A stretch of 64,000 bases of DNA from Gillisia hiemivivida (GTDB lineage Bacteria > Bacteroidota > Bacteroidia > Flavobacteriales > Flavobacteriaceae): positions 1-64,000 of the forward strand of contig NZ_VORY01000009.1 in the NCBI RefSeq assembly GCF_007997295.1, written 5' to 3'. Under the pieces are notes generated by a model, which ran no database searches, was not told the origin of the DNA, and saw nothing but the letters and a program-made list of their open reading frames with translations. Both the position numbers and the translations under genes were made by a program. Shown here piece after piece: positions 62,397 through 64,000 of the stretch. Within the stretch, counting starts at the first letter, position 1. Every line of letters begins with the position of its first letter.

Positions 62397-62831
62397 TTAG
62401 TTAAATACCTCTAAAGTATTTCCATTTTTACTTATCCTATAGGGTTTCATGGTGTATTGGCCACTCCCGTTAGTAAGCTCCCCCGTTAGAATGTTATAAC
62501 TGTTGCCATCATCACAATCACAATTAGCAATAACTCCCTCTACTCGCAAAGTTGAACATTCACTTAAAGGGTGGTTGGGATCGCTTAATTCAAAAGCAGT
62601 GAACTGAGAGTTATTAATGTTATAAACAACTACACCATTAATCCCGGTATTATAAGTAGAATAACTATTTCCGGGAAAATTTAAAGCGTTATATTCTGGT
62701 AAGTTTAAATCAAGATTCAATCTAAAACTCACATTTATTAAATTGGGATTATCTATTCTATCGTCAGCATTGGTACTGCAAGAGTTAAAGACGAATAGTA
62801 GCATTAATAAACTACAAATTTTTTGGATCAT
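62397..62831 (-). CDS. Rieske-like lipoprotein without cluster ligands
   Basis: This 144-residue lipoprotein has its lipobox in VFNSCSTN (Cys18). The mature part follows the Rieske fold order (GVVVYNINNSQFTAFELSDPN, then CDCDDGNSYNILTGE, then YRISKNGNTLEVF), but the CxH and CxxH iron-sulfur ligands are not intact (DPNHP and CDCDDG instead). It probably does not bind a [2Fe-2S] cluster. Function is unknown; the similarity is judged by eye. Confidence 0.65.
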   Translation of the reverse strand: MIQKICSLLMLLFVFNSCSTNADDRIDNPNLINVSFRLNLDLNLPEYNALNFPGNSYSTYNTGINGVVVYNINNSQFTAFELSDPNHPLSECSTLRVEGVIANCDCDDGNSYNILTGELTNGSGQYTMKPYRISKNGNTLEVFN

Positions 62832-62861
62832 TTTAATTGGATTTTGGGCTTAAGAAATATA

Positions 62862-62892
62862 TTGCTTTCAAAATTTAAATTTATTATATTTG
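62862..62892 (+). promoter_or_regulatory. Distal promoter in the greA leader
   Basis: TTG (62862-62864), 20 nt, then TATATTTG (62885-62892) fits the full Bacteroidetes consensus. The expected start is about 62897-62900, directly in front of a terminator hairpin. Confidence 0.75.
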
Positions 62893-62899
62893 TGTATAT

Positions 62900-62925
62900 A
62901 AATCCCGTCTTATGTGGGATTTTTT
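62900..62925 (+). terminator. Terminator-like hairpin right after the distal greA promoter
   Basis: AAATCCC (62900-62906) and GGGATTT (62916-62922) form a stem over a 9-nt loop, followed by T residues to 62925. Transcripts from the distal promoter would be only about 25-30 nt if terminated here. Confidence 0.7.
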
Positions 62926-62996
62926 GTATTTATTAGCAAGATTTTGAAATTTAAACGCATATAAAACAGGCCTAAATTAGGTTCTCCAAACCCTAT

Positions 62997-63004
62997 TACT
63001 TTTG
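62997..63004 (+). promoter_or_regulatory. Proximal -7 element upstream of greA
   Basis: TACTTTTG matches TAnnTTTG, 92 nt before the greA ATG. It lies within an inverted repeat, CTCCAAA (62984-62990) and TTTGGAG (63001-63007). It could provide terminator-independent greA transcription. Confidence 0.4.
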
Positions 63005-63095
63005 GAGTTTGGAATATATAAAATCACGATACAGTTATAGGTAATGAGGAGTGTGAGGTGAATTCCTGTAACTGCTATTGATAAACGAGAAAATT

Positions 63096-63572
63096 ATGAG
63101 TAAAGTATCTTATTATACACTTGAAGGTTTAAAAAAGCTGAAAGATGAACTTAATCAATTAAGGGATGTCGAGCGTCCTAAAGCATCTGAAGCAATTGCT
63201 GAAGCTCGCGATAAGGGAGATTTGAGTGAGAATGCAGAATATGATGCAGCAAAAGAAGCACAGGGATTATTAGAAATGAGAATTGCTAAAATGGAAGAAG
63301 TGGCCTCTAATGCACGAGTTATAGATGAATCTCAGTTGGACATTTCAAAAGCTTTAGTTCACTCCTTGGTTAAAATTAAAAATAAAACCAACGGATCAGA
63401 AATGACCTATAAGTTGGTGGCTCAAAGTGAAGCCGATATTAAAACCGGTAAGATTTCTGTTGAATCACCAATTGGAAAAGGATTACTGGGAAAACAGGTG
63501 GGAGATACTGCAGAAATTAGTGTTCCTAATGGTACCATGGAATTTGAAGTACTTGAGATCTGGAGAGAATGA
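63096..63572 (+). CDS. greA: Transcription elongation factor GreA
   Basis: GreA rescues backtracked RNA polymerase by stimulating transcript cleavage. ATG 63096 gives MSKVSYYTLEGLKKLKDELNQL; a TTG six codons upstream is in frame but unlikely. The 158 residues contain the coiled coil with the tip acidic residues (ARDKGDLSENAEYDAAKEAQG, about 37-57) and the C-terminal FKBP-like domain (SPIGKGLLGKQVGDTAEISVPNG). HIT follows after a terminator. Confidence 0.96.
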   Translation: MSKVSYYTLEGLKKLKDELNQLRDVERPKASEAIAEARDKGDLSENAEYDAAKEAQGLLEMRIAKMEEVASNARVIDESQLDISKALVHSLVKIKNKTNGSEMTYKLVAQSEADIKTGKISVESPIGKGLLGKQVGDTAEISVPNGTMEFEVLEIWRE

Positions 63573-63598
63573 TTTTAATTTTAAATAAAAAAACATAT

Positions 63599-63642
63599 AA
63601 CCTTTTCTGTGTCTTTTAAGAGATACCATGAAAAGGTTTTTC
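63599..63642 (+). terminator. Intrinsic terminator after greA
   Basis: The arms AACCTTTTC and GAAAAGGTT with a 22-nt loop lead into a T run, 26 bp after the greA stop. Confidence 0.75.
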
Positions 63643-63667
63643 AATTTTAATATATACAACAATAGTT

Positions 63668-64000
63668 ATGTCTACAATTTTTTCTAAAATCATCAGCGGG
63701 GAACTTCCCTCTTATAAGATTGCCGAAACCGATAAATTTCTTGCTTTCTTAGACATTAATCCTAATGCAAAAGGACACACTTTATGTATTCCAAAAGAGG
63801 AAGTTGATAAATTGTTTGAATTAGATGACGAAACCTATATGGAATTAATGAGTTTTTCCAAAAAGGTAGCAATGGCTCTAGAAGAAGCGGTTCCTTGTAA
63901 ACGAGTGGGAATGGCAGTGATTGGGCTGGAAGTACCACATGTACATGTTCATTTAATTCCACTAAATAAAATGAAGGATATGGACTTCGGTAAAAAGTTG
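63668..64000 (+). CDS. HIT family protein (3' end outside window)
   Basis: From ATG 63668, 111 codons are visible before the window ends. STIFSKIISGELPSYKI at the start and the histidine triad HVHVHLIP (about 98-105) identify an HIT nucleotide hydrolase or transferase of the Hint type. The common greA-HIT order is known in Bacteroidetes (recollection). About 20 C-terminal residues are missing. Confidence 0.94.
   Translation, partial: MSTIFSKIISGELPSYKIAETDKFLAFLDINPNAKGHTLCIPKEEVDKLFELDDETYMELMSFSKKVAMALEEAVPCKRVGMAVIGLEVPHVHVHLIPLNKMKDMDFGKKL

Overview
This is a window of AT-rich chromosome from a member of the Flavobacteriaceae (Bacteroidota). A marine, Gramella-like genus is a guess from overall gene content and is not proven here. 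Evidence for the family: gliding genes gldE and gldD, a SusC/SusD pair, a type IX secretion C-terminal domain, GLPGLI and DUF4301 proteins, an atpD-atpC pair separate from the other ATP synthase genes, and repeated promoters of the Bacteroidetes type (-7 TAnnTTTG, sometimes with TTG/TTTG about 19-20 nt upstream). No tRNA, rRNA or CRISPR array was seen.

Layout. 1-2.4 kb: the tail of a transposase, then atpD-atpC. 2.4-2.7 kb: three tandem 90-bp intergenic repeats. 2.7-5.9 kb (minus): an M61 peptidase and a DUF2975-DUF2975-HTH operon with a palindromic operator candidate on its promoter. 6.0-11.8 kb: a complete Mrp Na+/H+ antiporter operon (A-G). 12.1-18.7 kb: a biotin cluster, bioF-DUF2007-bioD-bioA-SET-ketosynthase-bioB, without recognisable bioC or bioH. 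18.7-23.4 kb: tandem JmjC/cupin proteins, recX, a secreted ExbD-like protein and a T9SS cargo protein. 23.6-26.9 kb: a secreted tricorn-like protease. 27.1-29.2 kb (minus): RNase G, a 29-residue basic protein and HU. 29.4-33.3 kb: mutY-ssb-gldE-gldD. 33.4-37.8 kb: an orphan SusC/SusD pair. 37.9-42.9 kb: a DMT exporter, two M16 peptidase-family genes (one lacking the zinc motif) and a DUF4199 protein. 43.0-44.4 kb: rplU (with a C-terminal HhH extension)-rpmA and a DUF2007 protein. 44.4-48.9 kb: an accessory block with a small Cys-containing protein, a GLPGLI protein, a large outer-membrane receptor-like protein and a broken gene. 49.0-55.3 kb: ahcY, a phosphopantetheinyl transferase, a GGGP-synthase-like protein, then a thiamine-binding/PnuC/NadR-like operon, DUF4301 and arfB. 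55.4-59.7 kb: a PepSY-like protein, a sigma-54 response regulator and a convergent hybrid histidine kinase. 59.75-62.2 kb: a TPP riboswitch with an intrinsic terminator ahead of a TonB-dependent receptor. 62.4-64 kb: a Rieske-like lipoprotein, greA with a promoter-plus-terminator leader, and a HIT gene cut by the window end.

How genes fit together. The riboswitch receptor (outer membrane) and the thiamine-binding/PnuC/kinase operon (inner membrane and cytoplasm) about 7 kb away look like two halves of thiamine uptake. The bio genes form a tightly overlapping run. Most of the rest is ordinary housekeeping. The observations most worth following are the greA leader, the DUF2975 operator, the ketosynthase/SET/DUF2007 genes in the biotin cluster, and the small-protein/GLPGLI/receptor block.
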